64,000 nt of DNA from Blastomonas sp. (GTDB lineage Bacteria; Pseudomonadota; Alphaproteobacteria; Sphingomonadales; Sphingomonadaceae): the NCBI RefSeq assembly GCF_030373265.1, contig NZ_JAUCZC010000013.1, positions 1 to 64,000 on the forward strand. Reading direction: 5' to 3'. Both the position numbers and the translations under genes were made by a program. Every line of letters starts with the position of its first letter. Positions within the stretch are counted from its first letter, which is position 1. Positions 34,074-45,431 of this stretch are shown here, in pieces. Below the pieces are notes generated by a model that saw only the letters and a list, made by a program, of their open reading frames with translations, made no database searches and was not told the origin of the DNA.

Positions 34074-34115
34074 CCTACCCATTGCCTACCCGCGCGACAA
34101 GCTGCGGCGGGTAGG
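34074..34115. repeat. Paired CCTACCC repeats near attR plus inverted copy
   Basis: CCTACCC at 34074 and 34085 (same 11-bp spacing as near attL) and an inverted copy GGGTAGG at 34109. The second and third form a 9-bp inverted repeat CCTACCCGC / GCGGGTAGG. Likely integrase arm sites, 20-60 bp inside the right attachment repeat. Confidence 0.55.
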
Positions 34116-34134
34116 TATGGTTAAGTTGTTGGTT

Positions 34135-34185
34135 AAATTGGTCGGGACGAGAGGATTCGAACCTCCGACCCCCACACCCCCAGTG
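34135..34185. repeat. attR: 51-bp direct repeat within tRNA-Pro
   Basis: Right copy of the attachment repeat. It covers the 3' part of the intact tRNA-Pro gene and 4 bp beyond its CCA end. Together with 25612-25662 it defines the element boundaries. Confidence 0.93.
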
Positions 34186-34215
34186 TGATGCGCTACCAGG
34201 CTGCGCTACGTCCCG
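34139..34215 (-). tRNA. tRNA-Pro (anticodon GGG)
   Basis: 77 nt including an encoded CCA. The acceptor stem is CGGGACG/CGTCCCG, the anticodon stem TCACA/TGTGG closes the loop CTGGGGG with anticodon GGG, and the T arm is GGAGG-TTCGAAT-CCTCT. The D arm GCGC-AGCCTGGTA-GCGC is normal. This copy is complete, its 3' half being restored by the inserted element. Confidence 0.95.
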
Positions 34216-34423
34216 ACCGTGCCATCGCCGCGCTGCGGCTGATGGGAAGCGCGCCTATATGGGCATGGAACGCGATTGGCAAGCCTGTCCTGCACCCATA
34301 TGTGCCGCAGCCGAGATCAATTGCCATAAGCGGCCGATGGTGATAGGCGCGCCCATCGCTGCGACCGGGTTTTTGCCCGTGCCGCTCTTCTGTGCATTTT
34401 TCAGACATTCGGAATTTATCGTC

Positions 34424-34750
34424 ATGGACTCGACACTTCTGCTTGCATTGGCCGCAGCCGCACCCGGCGGGGCGCCTGCCTGGACCCAGCTTTTGATGTT
34501 CGTGCCGCTGCTCTTGATCTTCTACTTCCTCATCATTCGCCCGCAACAGCGCCAGATGAAGGCGCACAAGGCGAAGATCGAAGCGATCAAGCGCGGCGAT
34601 CAGGTGATCACCGGCGGCGGCCTTGTCGGCAAGGTGACCAAGGTCGACGACGCCTATGTCGAGATCGATCTGGGCGGCGCCAAGGTCCGCGCGGTCAAGG
34701 CAACGATCAGCGATGTCGTGCTGCCCGGCGGCGCGCCTGCCAACGATTGA
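34424..34750 (+). CDS. yajC: Preprotein translocase subunit YajC
   Basis: Small Sec accessory protein, 108 aa. One membrane helix (LLMFVPLLLIFYFLIIRPQQ, about residues 20-40) is followed by KAHKAKIEAIKRGDQVITGGGLVGKV, the diagnostic YajC motif. It associates with SecDF and YidC in the inner membrane. The ATG at 34424 is the usual start; the frame is open upstream to 34259. First gene of yajC-secD-secF. Confidence 0.95.
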   Translation: MDSTLLLALAAAAPGGAPAWTQLLMFVPLLLIFYFLIIRPQQRQMKAHKAKIEAIKRGDQVITGGGLVGKVTKVDDAYVEIDLGGAKVRAVKATISDVVLPGGAPAND

Positions 34751-34867
34751 TCCGAGCGCCTTGCCGCGCACGGGCCCGATGAATATATGGCGCGCACATC
34801 CGGTCCGCGCCAGCCTTGCCCGCCCCTGCGCGTCGCATGAGGCAGCTCTGCCAAGGAAGCCTTGAGA

Positions 34868-36472
34868 ATGCTTGATTTTCCGCGCTGGAAAACGATCTCG
34901 ATCAGCCTCGTGCTCGCCTTGGGCGTGCTGCTTGCGATCCCCAGCCTGCTGCCTGCCAGCGTCGGGCAATATTATCCCGGCTTCCTGCCGCAGGCCAAGG
35001 TCAACCTCGGGCTCGACCTTCAGGGCGGAAGCCATATCCTGCTCGAGGGCGACCCCGCCGACGTTGCGGCCCAGCGGCTGCAGAACATGGAAGAAACCGT
35101 GCGTGGCGCGATGCGGTCGGCGACGCCGCGCATCGGCATCGGCGATATTTCGCGTGAGGGCGGCAGGCTTTCCTTCCTGGTGCGCGATGTCGGCCAGGTC
35201 GATGCCGCGCGCGAGGCGATCCTGCCGCTGACCACCGGCGCAGGCCTGACCGGCCAGCGCGACTGGGATATCGAGGTGCGCGACACCAGCCGCATCGTGC
35301 TGACCCCCACCGACGCGGGCCTCACCGAGGCGCTCGATCAGGCGATGGAAACCGCGACCGAGGTGGTGCGCAAACGCATCGACGAACTGGGCACGCGCGA
35401 ACCGACAATCATTCGCCAGGGCGACAACCGCATCGTGGTGCAGGTCCCCGGACTCGACGATCCCGAAGCGCTCAAGGAACTGCTTGGCCAGACCGCCGAG
35501 CTCGAATTCAAGCTGGTCGATCTCAACGCCAGCCCCGAGGATATTGCCGCGGGCCGCGCGCCTGTCGGCAGCGAGATCGTCCCTTATCCCAGCAATCCTG
35601 CGGGCGGTACCGCGATCGCGGTCCGCCGTCTGGGCGGCATCCGCGGCGACAAGCTGACCAATGCCCAGCAGAGCTTCGACCAGCAGACCAACGAGCCGGT
35701 TGTGTCGATCACCTTCGATCGCGACGGCGGCACGCGCTTTGCCCGGCTGACCCAGCAGAACGTCAACAAGCCGTTCGCGATCATCCTCGATGGCGAGGTG
35801 CTCTCGGCCCCCAACATCAACGAGCCGATCCTGGGCGGATCCGCGCAGATCTCGGGCAACTTCACCACCGAAAGCGCCAACCAGCTGGCCATTGCACTGC
35901 GCTCGGGCGCGTTGCCGATCGAGCTCAAGGTGGTCGAGGAACGCTCGGTCGGACCCGATCTTGGCGCCGAATCGATCCAGCTGGGAATGCTCGCAGGCGC
36001 CGTCGGCACGGTTGCGGTGCTGGCGTTCATGATCATAACCTATGGCCGCTTCGGGGTTTACGCCAACATCGCGCTGATCCTCAACATCCTGCTGATCCTC
36101 GGCGTGATGGCGCTGATGAACGCGACGCTTACCCTCCCGGGTATCGCAGGGTTCGTGCTCACTATCGGTGCGGCGGTCGACGCCAACGTGCTGATCAACG
36201 AGCGCATTCGAGAAGAGCGCAAGAACGGCAGGCGGATCATCCAGGCGATCGAGGTCGGCTACACCGAAGCCTCGCGCGCCATTTATGATGCCAACATCAC
36301 CAATGTCATTGCAGCGGTGCTGCTGTTCCTGTTCGGATCGGGCCCTGTGCGCGGCTTTGCGGTGGTGCTGATGATCGGTATCGTCACCTCGGTGTGGACG
36401 GCGGTGTATGTCACGCGCATGTTCGTTGCCATCTGGCTGAAGCGCGCACGTCCGCGCGAACTCGTAATTTAA
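34868..36472 (+). CDS. secD: Protein translocase subunit SecD
   Basis: SecD, 534 aa, inner-membrane protein that with SecF uses the proton motive force to complete protein export. The N-terminal helix is followed by the P1 domain with GLDLQGGSHILLEGD. A membrane domain of six helices contains VERSVGPDLGAESIQLG and TLPGIAGFVLTIGAAVDANVLI (conserved D in D4/D5 region). ATG 34868 is two codons after a possible TTG. It lies 117 bp after yajC and 11 bp before secF. Confidence 0.96.
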   Translation: MLDFPRWKTISISLVLALGVLLAIPSLLPASVGQYYPGFLPQAKVNLGLDLQGGSHILLEGDPADVAAQRLQNMEETVRGAMRSATPRIGIGDISREGGRLSFLVRDVGQVDAAREAILPLTTGAGLTGQRDWDIEVRDTSRIVLTPTDAGLTEALDQAMETATEVVRKRIDELGTREPTIIRQGDNRIVVQVPGLDDPEALKELLGQTAELEFKLVDLNASPEDIAAGRAPVGSEIVPYPSNPAGGTAIAVRRLGGIRGDKLTNAQQSFDQQTNEPVVSITFDRDGGTRFARLTQQNVNKPFAIILDGEVLSAPNINEPILGGSAQISGNFTTESANQLAIALRSGALPIELKVVEERSVGPDLGAESIQLGMLAGAVGTVAVLAFMIITYGRFGVYANIALILNILLILGVMALMNATLTLPGIAGFVLTIGAAVDANVLINERIREERKNGRRIIQAIEVGYTEASRAIYDANITNVIAAVLLFLFGSGPVRGFAVVLMIGIVTSVWTAVYVTRMFVAIWLKRARPRELVI

Positions 36473-36483
36473 GGCTTTATCCC

Positions 36484-37476
36484 ATGAAGCTCCTCAAGCT
36501 CGTCCCGGACGACACCAACTTCCGCTTCCTGCGCTGGCGCAAGATCGCGATGACGATCAGCCTGCTGTCGATCATCGCCTCGATCGTATTGGTCGGGGTG
36601 CGCGGTCTCAATCTCGGCGTCGACTTTGTCGGCGGCCAGATGATCCAGGTGACGTTCGACAAGGTGGCAGAAGCGCCAGTGGCCGATCTGCGCGACGATA
36701 TCGAGGCGCTGAACCTCGGGGAATCGACGATCCAGCGCTTTGGCGAACCCAACCAGGTGTCGGTCCGCATGCGGCTCTCCGGAGACAATGTCGACGAGGT
36801 CAACGCGGTCACCAGCCGGGTGACCCAGATGATCACGACGGAATATGCCGCGCAGGGCGCGCGCATCGATGGGGTGGATTCGGTCTCCGGCAAGGTGTCG
36901 GGCGAATTGCTGTCGACCGGGGTCTATTCCTTGGTGTTCGCGATGATGGCGATCGCCGTCTATATCTGGTTCCGGTTCGAATGGCAGTTCGGGGTCGCGG
37001 CGCTGTTTGCGCTGGTCCACGATGTCACCCTGACCTTCGGGTTCTTCGCGCTGACCCAGCTCGAGTTCAATCTCAACATCGTCGCCGCACTGCTCACCAT
37101 CATCGGCTATTCGCTCAACGACACCATCGTCGTGTTCGACCGCGTGCGCGAGAATTTGCGCAAATACCGCAAGATGGACATGATCGCGCTGCTCGACCTG
37201 TCGACCAACGAGACCCTGGCCCGCACGATCATGACCACGCTGACCATGCTGATCGCGCTGATGGCGCTGCTGCTGATCGGCCCGGGCGTGATCTTCGGCT
37301 TCACCGCGGCGATGACCCTGGGTCTGTTCGTGGGTTCGTATTCATCGGTCTATATGGCCAACCCCATCCTCGTCTGGCTGGGTGTCGGCGCCCACAGCTT
37401 CGTGCCGCATGCGACCGATGCCGACAAGGCCGCGGCCAAGCTGAAAGAGGGCATGGGCGGCGGCGCCCAGCCCTGA
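36484..37476 (+). CDS. secF: Protein translocase subunit SecF
   Basis: SecF, 330 aa, partner of SecD. The first membrane helix is near 20-37, then GLNLGVDFVGGQMIQV, the periplasmic P4 domain, and the family signature IVAALLTIIGYSLNDTIVVFDRVREN. A start at ATG 36484 (MKLLKLVPDDTNF) fits the family. It lies 11 bp after secD and 15 bp before the Mth938 gene, so one operon. Confidence 0.96.
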   Translation: MKLLKLVPDDTNFRFLRWRKIAMTISLLSIIASIVLVGVRGLNLGVDFVGGQMIQVTFDKVAEAPVADLRDDIEALNLGESTIQRFGEPNQVSVRMRLSGDNVDEVNAVTSRVTQMITTEYAAQGARIDGVDSVSGKVSGELLSTGVYSLVFAMMAIAVYIWFRFEWQFGVAALFALVHDVTLTFGFFALTQLEFNLNIVAALLTIIGYSLNDTIVVFDRVRENLRKYRKMDMIALLDLSTNETLARTIMTTLTMLIALMALLLIGPGVIFGFTAAMTLGLFVGSYSSVYMANPILVWLGVGAHSFVPHATDADKAAAKLKEGMGGGAQP

Positions 37477-37491
37477 TCGGCATCACAGGCC

Positions 37492-37884
37492 ATGGCTGAA
37501 TTCAACCAGGACCCGCGCGCTTCCGGACCGGTGATCACCGGCTTTACCGCGCGCGGATTCAAGCTGGACGGCGACAATCTCGGTCCGCGCCGGGTGGAAT
37601 CGAGCCTGGTGCTCACCCCTGTGTCCGCGATGCCCTGGGATGCGCCGGCGATCGATGCGCTCGACGTCGCGGCGATGGATCAGGTGCTGGCGATGGACCC
37701 TGCGCCCGAGTTCATGCTGCTGGGCACCGGCCCGGCGCTGGCCCACCCTCCCCGCGCCTTCATCCGCGCGATGGAAGCCCGCGGCATTGGCGTGGAAACC
37801 ATGGACAGCCGCGCGGCCGCCCGCGCCTGGGGCATCCTGCGTTCCGAAGACCGCTGGATCGCCGCCGCAATCATGAGGCTTTAG
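37492..37884 (+). CDS. Mth938-like domain protein (DUF498)
   Basis: 130-aa Mth938/NDUFAF3-like protein: ITGFTARGFKLDGD, FMLLGTGPALAHPPRAFIRAMEARGIGVETMDSRAAARAW. In alphaproteobacteria it regularly follows secDF, and its mitochondrial relative NDUFAF3 is a complex I assembly factor; a role in complex I assembly or membrane insertion is plausible but not shown here. Confidence 0.9.
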   Translation: MAEFNQDPRASGPVITGFTARGFKLDGDNLGPRRVESSLVLTPVSAMPWDAPAIDALDVAAMDQVLAMDPAPEFMLLGTGPALAHPPRAFIRAMEARGIGVETMDSRAAARAWGILRSEDRWIAAAIMRL

Positions 37885-37976
37885 TGCCCGACAGACCGAT
37901 TACCGTATCATAATTTGACCAGCCTCGTTTTGAACTGCTGTGGTGTGCCCGATCGAAACGGGGGGATCACAACATC

Positions 37977-38903
37977 ATGGTCAATCGCTGCAGTGGTCTG
38001 CTTCTCCTGGTTAGCTGCGCGCTGGTCGGTGGCTGCTCCAGCCTGAGCGGAGCGCAGCGCCCGGTATTGTCCCCTGCCGATAGCGTCGCCACCGCACAGA
38101 AGTTCAAGCCGGAGATTTCGCTCCTGCGCTTCTATGCGGACGATGACAGCGCGCGGCTCGATTTGTCGGCGATGGATTATCGCAACCTCGTCATTGCCTT
38201 GTATCTGGATGCGATCGACGCCCGGTTTGCAGAGTTTCGCGCACAGGCAGGATCGGAAAGCCGGGCGTCCGGGCTGGCATTCGATATTGCGCTGCTTGGC
38301 CTCACCGGGGCTGCGGCGGTTGCAGAGGCGGACGAGGTCAATCCGTTCGCGACGGCTGCTGCAGCCTTTCTGGGTGCGCGCGCATCGTTCGACAAGAACC
38401 TGTTCTACGACCGCACGCTGCCTGCGATGTTCGCGACGATGGAAGCCGAGCGGGCCCGAATCCGCACCGATATCATCCGCGCAATGATGCAGGACGCCAT
38501 CGCCTATCCCCTCCCCCTCGCCTTTGGCGACCTTGCTGCATATCAGCGCGCCGGATCATTCGAATTCGCGATCGCCAAGGTGGTCAACCGCGCGGTCGAG
38601 GCGCAGAACGCAAACGAGGCCATTCTCTCCAAGGCGCTGACCGCCTGCAGCATTGCCGAGGACATGGCGGAAACGAACGAAGCGCTGGCGGCGGCGCTGG
38701 AGGACGAGACCGACCCCACGCGGCGCGCGCGCCGCTTGGCGCTTGCCGCACAGGAATTTGGGGTTCCGGAAGGCGCGACCGAAATCGACACCTGGCGCAA
38801 TATCGGGATCAAGCTGGATACCGATTACTGCCGGGCGCCCGATCGCGCGGCCAAGGTTTCCGATATCCTGACCAAGATCCAGGCAATGGAGGCAACACCA
38901 TGA
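37977..38903 (+). CDS. Hypothetical lipoprotein
   Basis: 308 aa with a clear lipoprotein signal: MVNRCSGLLLLVSCALVGGC, with the lipobox LVGGC (Cys20), followed by SSLSGAQ, so probably outer-membrane directed. The mature part is helical, with no recognised domain. It contains AFDIALLGLTGAAAVAEADE and a repeated pattern of Ala-rich helices. It is coupled to the next gene by an ATGA overlap. Function unknown. Confidence 0.78.
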   Translation: MVNRCSGLLLLVSCALVGGCSSLSGAQRPVLSPADSVATAQKFKPEISLLRFYADDDSARLDLSAMDYRNLVIALYLDAIDARFAEFRAQAGSESRASGLAFDIALLGLTGAAAVAEADEVNPFATAAAAFLGARASFDKNLFYDRTLPAMFATMEAERARIRTDIIRAMMQDAIAYPLPLAFGDLAAYQRAGSFEFAIAKVVNRAVEAQNANEAILSKALTACSIAEDMAETNEALAAALEDETDPTRRARRLALAAQEFGVPEGATEIDTWRNIGIKLDTDYCRAPDRAAKVSDILTKIQAMEATP

Positions 38904-39184
38904 GCGACGACAGAAAGTACCCACCCACGCACACGCTGGCGCAGTTGCAAACAGCGCTTCGCACGGATGAGGCATGGTGGGGGGCGATCACCGCGATCCG
39001 GGCGATCGGCGATTATACCGTGGTGACCTTCGAACGCCCGCGTCCTGTCAAGCGCCCGATCACGCTTTTGCCGATGATCGGCGACACGGCCCCGCCTGCA
39101 CCGCCGGGAACAGCGCTGGTGGTGACGGGGGAGGTGAACATCAGACCCGGGGTGATCAAGATAGCGGCCTACCGCAAAGGCTAG
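38900..39184 (+). CDS. Hypothetical protein coupled to the lipoprotein gene
   Basis: 94 aa, starting at an ATG overlapping the lipoprotein stop (ATGA). Soluble, without signal peptide. It contains YTVVTFERPRPVKRPITLLP and a C-terminal beta-like stretch (ALVVTGEVNIRPGVIKIAAYRKG). No family recognised. The coupling suggests it works with the lipoprotein or shares its regulation. Ends 17 bp from the convergent TauE gene. Confidence 0.7.
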   Translation: MSDDRKYPPTHTLAQLQTALRTDEAWWGAITAIRAIGDYTVVTFERPRPVKRPITLLPMIGDTAPPAPPGTALVVTGEVNIRPGVIKIAAYRKG

Positions 39185-39201
39185 GCTGGTCGAAACTTCC
39201 C

Positions 39202-42422
<3,221 letters not shown>

Positions 42423-42443
42423 TTGGCAATGGGCTGAATGCGT

Positions 42444-42475
42444 AAAAACCCCGGGCGGCGACGTCCGGGGTTTTT
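42444..42475. terminator. Rho-independent terminator after katG
   Basis: AAAAACCCCGG-GCGGCGACG-TCCGGGGTTTTT, a GC-rich stem flanked by A- and T-runs. It works in both directions and separates katG from the convergent ArsR gene. Confidence 0.9.
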
Positions 42476-42493
42476 CGTATGCAATCCGACGCG

Positions 42494-42904
42494 CTAGCCG
42501 ATGCGCGCAAATCCGGCAGCGCCGCGTGGCACGCGCACGGCGGGCTCGGCGGAACCGGCGCCCAGGGGGATCTCCAACGCTTGCTGCAACGCGCCCGCCG
42601 GGTCGCTGCTGTCGCCCATCATCGCCTCCATCGTTCGGACGCACAGTGCGGTCCGATCGTCCGCCAGCGTGTAATAGACCTGCTTGGCGGCGCGGCGGGT
42701 GCGCACGAGTTCGGTGCGGCGCAGCTCGGCGAGCTGCTGGCTGAGCGCGGGCTGGCCGATCCCGGTGGCGGCGTCGATCTGCCCCACGGTACTTTCGCCA
42801 TTCAGCAGATAGGACAGGATCATCAGCCGCTGCGGCTGGGCATAAGCGCGCAATTTCTCGGTCATCGCCTCGGCCAGCGCCCGGTTCTGATGGATCGCGG
42901 TCAT
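42494..42904 (-). CDS. ArsR/SmtB-family regulator of the sulfide cluster
   Basis: 136-aa winged-helix repressor: LRAYAQPQRLMILSYLLNGESTVGQIDAATGIGQPALSQQLAELR is the ArsR DNA-binding core, with LVRTRRAAKQVYYTLAD as the wing. The order and location match BigR/SqrR-type persulfide sensors, but only one Cys (Cys88) is present and the position of the first sensor Cys is Ser, so the usual two-Cys switch is not possible. The start ATG overlaps the peroxiredoxin stop (ATGA). The downstream 40 residues are Pro/Ala-rich. Confidence 0.88.
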   Translation of the reverse strand: MTAIHQNRALAEAMTEKLRAYAQPQRLMILSYLLNGESTVGQIDAATGIGQPALSQQLAELRRTELVRTRRAAKQVYYTLADDRTALCVRTMEAMMGDSSDPAGALQQALEIPLGAGSAEPAVRVPRGAAGFARIG

Positions 42905-43530
42905 GATGCCGCGACCGTGCGGCAAAACCAGTCGACAGCTGCGCCGTCGGGCATCGCTTCGGGATCGGGGGCCTGCAGCAGGGCGTCGCCGGGACGCCAG
43001 CCCTCGGGGGTCATCACCGCCCCGTCATCGGCGCGCTGCAGGGCGGCCAGCAACCGCAGCATCTCGTCGACCGAGCGACCGACATTGTGCGGATAGACGG
43101 TAATCGCGCGGACCACGCCGTGCGGGTCGATGAAATAGCTGCACCGCATTGCCGCGCTGCTTTCGGCCTGCTCGTCGATCATGCCATAGGCCCGCCCGAT
43201 CGCCATCGACGGGTCTTCGACCACGGGAAAGCTGATGCTGACGCCAAAGCTGTCGCGGATCGCGCGCAGCCAGGCATGGTGCGCATAGAGACTGTCCACC
43301 GACAGTCCGAGCAACGCGCAATTCAATTCGCCGAACCGGTCCGCCGCGCGTTCCATGCCGATGAACTCGGTGGTGCACACTGGGGTGAAGTCCGCCGGGT
43401 GCGAGAAAAACACCAGCCACTGGCCGCGAAAGTCGCGCAGCGCCTTCTCGCCTTGGGTGGTGCGCGCTGTGAAATCGGGCGCGACATCACCGATGCGAAC
43501 CGCGCGGGCTGGGGTCTGGGACAGGGTCAT
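42901..43530 (-). CDS. Peroxiredoxin (Prx6/1-Cys type)
   Basis: Thiol peroxidase of 209 aa. Peroxidatic Cys in HPADFTPVCTTE, Arg in the second half of the fold, and Prx6-type extension (YPHNVGRSVDEMLRLLAALQRA). It reduces H2O2 or organic hydroperoxides, and possibly persulfides. It is the first gene of the minus-strand operon with the ArsR regulator, facing the sulfide-oxidation genes, so it is probably induced together with them. Confidence 0.92.
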   Translation of the reverse strand: MTLSQTPARAVRIGDVAPDFTARTTQGEKALRDFRGQWLVFFSHPADFTPVCTTEFIGMERAADRFGELNCALLGLSVDSLYAHHAWLRAIRDSFGVSISFPVVEDPSMAIGRAYGMIDEQAESSAAMRCSYFIDPHGVVRAITVYPHNVGRSVDEMLRLLAALQRADDGAVMTPEGWRPGDALLQAPDPEAMPDGAAVDWFCRTVAAS

Positions 43531-43593
43531 GGGTGCGCCATCTCACATTTGCGGGGGCCAGATCAATTGGCTTGACGGCTATCCATTACTAAC

Positions 43594-43617
43594 TTACACA
43601 TTTCATGTAAATATGAA
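43594..43617. promoter_or_regulatory. Candidate ArsR operator in the divergent promoter
   Basis: TTACA-CATTTCA-TGTAA (43594-43610) overlaps TTCAT-GTAAAT-ATGAA (43602-43617), two overlapping inverted repeats in an AT-rich 105-bp gap between the peroxiredoxin and persulfide-dioxygenase genes. The position and symmetry fit binding by the adjacent ArsR-type repressor; inference only. Confidence 0.55.
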
Positions 43618-43634
43618 TTTGAAGAGGATTTCCC

Positions 43635-44552
43635 ATGTCCGACTCCGCCCTTGCCACCGCCGCCGCGCAGATCACCGCCGCCCGCACGGGCGTGCCGGTC
43701 ATCAAGGCGTTCTTCGACAAGGCCACCAACACCGTGTCCTATGTCGTCCACGATTCCGAAACCCTGCGGGGAGCGATCATAGACAGCGTGCTGGACTATG
43801 ACCCCGCATCGGGTCGCACCTCCTTCTCCTCGGCAGACGCGATTATCGCCTATGTCGGGGAGAAGGACCTTGCGATCGACTGGATGCTCGAGACGCACGC
43901 CCATGCCGATCACCTCTCGGCTGCGCCCTATCTGCAGCAGAAACTGGGCGGCAAGATCGCCATCGGCGCATCGATCACGCTGGTGCAGAACGTGTTCGGC
44001 AAATTGTTCAACGCCGGCACCGAGTTCGAACGCGACGGCAGCGACTTCGATGCACTGTTCCACGACGGCGATCACTTCAAGATCGGCAATCTCGACGTGA
44101 CCGTGCTGCACGTGCCCGGGCATACGCCTGCGGACATCGCCTATGTCATCGGCGATGCGGCGTTCGTCGGCGACACGATGTTCATGCCCGATTACGGCAC
44201 CGCGCGCGCCGATTTCCCCGGTGGCGATGCGCGCACCCTGTTCCGCTCGCTGCGCCGCATCCTCGAGCTTCCCGGCGATACCCGGCTGTTCATGTGCCAC
44301 GATTATCTTCCGGAAGGCCGCGAACATTTCGTGTGGGAAACCACGGTGGCCGAGCAGCGCGCACACAACGTCCACGCGCATGACGGCATCACCGAGGACG
44401 CGTTCGTCGCGATGCGCGAGAAGCGCGATGCCGGGCTCGGCATGCCCAAGCTGATCCTGCCTTCGATCCAGGTCAACATGCGCGCAGGGCACCTGCCGGA
44501 TGCGGAAGACAATGGCGTGCGGTATCTCAAGATCCCGCTCGACGCGCTGTGA
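43635..44552 (+). CDS. Metallo-beta-lactamase fold persulfide dioxygenase-like enzyme
   Basis: 305-aa MBL-fold protein resembling ETHE1/BLH. The metal motif is ETHAHADHLSAAPYL (HxHxDH), followed by HVPGHTPADIAYVIGDAAFVGDTMF (His and Asp ligands) and LFMCHDYLPEGREHF (last His). The family oxidises glutathione persulfide to sulfite. It heads an operon with two sulfur transporters, a sulfide:quinone reductase and a SulP protein, which supports that role. The stop and the next ATG overlap as TGATG. Confidence 0.92.
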   Translation: MSDSALATAAAQITAARTGVPVIKAFFDKATNTVSYVVHDSETLRGAIIDSVLDYDPASGRTSFSSADAIIAYVGEKDLAIDWMLETHAHADHLSAAPYLQQKLGGKIAIGASITLVQNVFGKLFNAGTEFERDGSDFDALFHDGDHFKIGNLDVTVLHVPGHTPADIAYVIGDAAFVGDTMFMPDYGTARADFPGGDARTLFRSLRRILELPGDTRLFMCHDYLPEGREHFVWETTVAEQRAHNVHAHDGITEDAFVAMREKRDAGLGMPKLILPSIQVNMRAGHLPDAEDNGVRYLKIPLDAL

Positions 44553-44992
44553 TGCTGCCCGGCTTTCCCGATGCGATGCCGCTGCAGGGGCTGGCGGGCG
44601 GGCTGATGATCGGCCTGTCCGCCGCGATCATGCTGCTGGCTTTGGGGCGGATCGCAGGCGTGAGCGGTCTTGCCGCGCGCGCCACCGGCCTTGCGGCCAG
44701 CGGCGCCCCGCGCAGCGTCGCAATCGCGTTCATCCTCGGCCTGCCGCTGGGCGCACTGCTGGTCAGCGTGCTGGTGGGCGGCGTCGAGACGACCTTTCCA
44801 GCCAGCCCCTGGCCACTGCTGATCGGCGGGCTGCTGGTCGGCTTCGGCACCCGGCTGGGTTCGGGCTGCACCAGCGGACATGGGGTGTGCGGCATGTCGC
44901 GGCTGTCGCCACGCTCGCTGTTCGCGACCGCGATGTTTATGGCCGCCGGTTTCATCACCGTCGGCCTGCTGCGCGCAGGAGGCCTGCTGTGA
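44552..44992 (+). CDS. YeeE/YedE (PmpA-like) sulfur transporter, first half
   Basis: Membrane protein of 146 aa, four hydrophobic segments, with the YeeE/YedE motif GSGCTSGHGVCGMSRLSPRS that carries the conserved Cys. Such proteins carry thiosulfate- or persulfide-type sulfur across the inner membrane; the two-gene form corresponds to PmpA/PmpB. It overlaps the upstream gene by 1 nt and the downstream gene by 4 nt. Confidence 0.9.
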   Translation: MLPGFPDAMPLQGLAGGLMIGLSAAIMLLALGRIAGVSGLAARATGLAASGAPRSVAIAFILGLPLGALLVSVLVGGVETTFPASPWPLLIGGLLVGFGTRLGSGCTSGHGVCGMSRLSPRSLFATAMFMAAGFITVGLLRAGGLL

Positions 44993-45399
44993 AACAGACC
45001 GCCATTGCCCTCGCCGCCGGACTGATCTTCGGCGCGGGGCTCGCCATCTCGGGCATGGCCGATCCGCAGCGGGTGCAGGCTTTTCTCGATCTGTTCGGCG
45101 CCTGGGACCCGACGCTCGCCTTTGTCATGGGCGGGGCGATGATCCCGATGGCGTTGGCCTGGCGCGTCCAGCGACGGATGGCGGCGCCGCTGACCGTCAG
45201 TCGCTTCGACCTGCCCGGCACCACCAAGATCGACCGCAGACTGGCGATCGGCGCGCTGATCTTCGGCGCCGGCTGGGGCATCGGCGGATTGTGCCCCGGC
45301 CCCGCCATCGCCGATCTGGCCATCGCCCCTGCCCCCGCTGCGATGTTCATCGCCGCGATGCTGGCGGGCATGGCCGTCCACAAGTTCGCCGTTCGATAA
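44989..45399 (+). CDS. YeeE/YedE (PmpB-like) sulfur transporter, second half
   Basis: 136 aa, starting with a GTG overlapping the previous stop (GTGA). It contains AIALAAGLIFGAGLAISGMADPQRV and FGAGWGIGGLCPGPAIADL, the second-half YeeE signature with conserved Cys. With the preceding gene it makes a split transporter, presumably a heteromer. Confidence 0.9.
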   Translation: MKQTAIALAAGLIFGAGLAISGMADPQRVQAFLDLFGAWDPTLAFVMGGAMIPMALAWRVQRRMAAPLTVSRFDLPGTTKIDRRLAIGALIFGAGWGIGGLCPGPAIADLAIAPAPAAMFIAAMLAGMAVHKFAVR

Positions 45400-45431
45400 C
45401 GACAATCCGCCGGCGGGCGGAACGGGAGAGT

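Larger units (their letters stand above)
25612..34185. mobile_element. Integrative element in tRNA-Pro(GGG)
   Basis: Bounded by identical 51-bp direct repeats (25612-25662 and 34135-34185) that correspond to the 3' half of tRNA-Pro(GGG) plus flank; the intact tRNA is at the right end. The element is about 8.5 kb. It carries a P4-type tyrosine integrase, an AlpA-like DNA-binding protein, a DUF3987-like ATPase, a run of coupled small genes on the plus strand and an ABC-ATPase/TOPRIM gene on the minus strand. Base composition is visibly less GC-rich than the flanks, most of all at 33.1-33.8 kb. I see no capsid, tail, terminase, relaxase or conjugation genes, so it may be a satellite or non-self-mobile island. 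Unlike many such elements, the integrase is at the end with the truncated tRNA copy. Confidence 0.9.

Noticed and set aside
25612-34185. Prophage
   Set aside because: No capsid, portal, terminase, tail or lysis gene could be recognised; integrase plus unknown genes supports only an integrative element.
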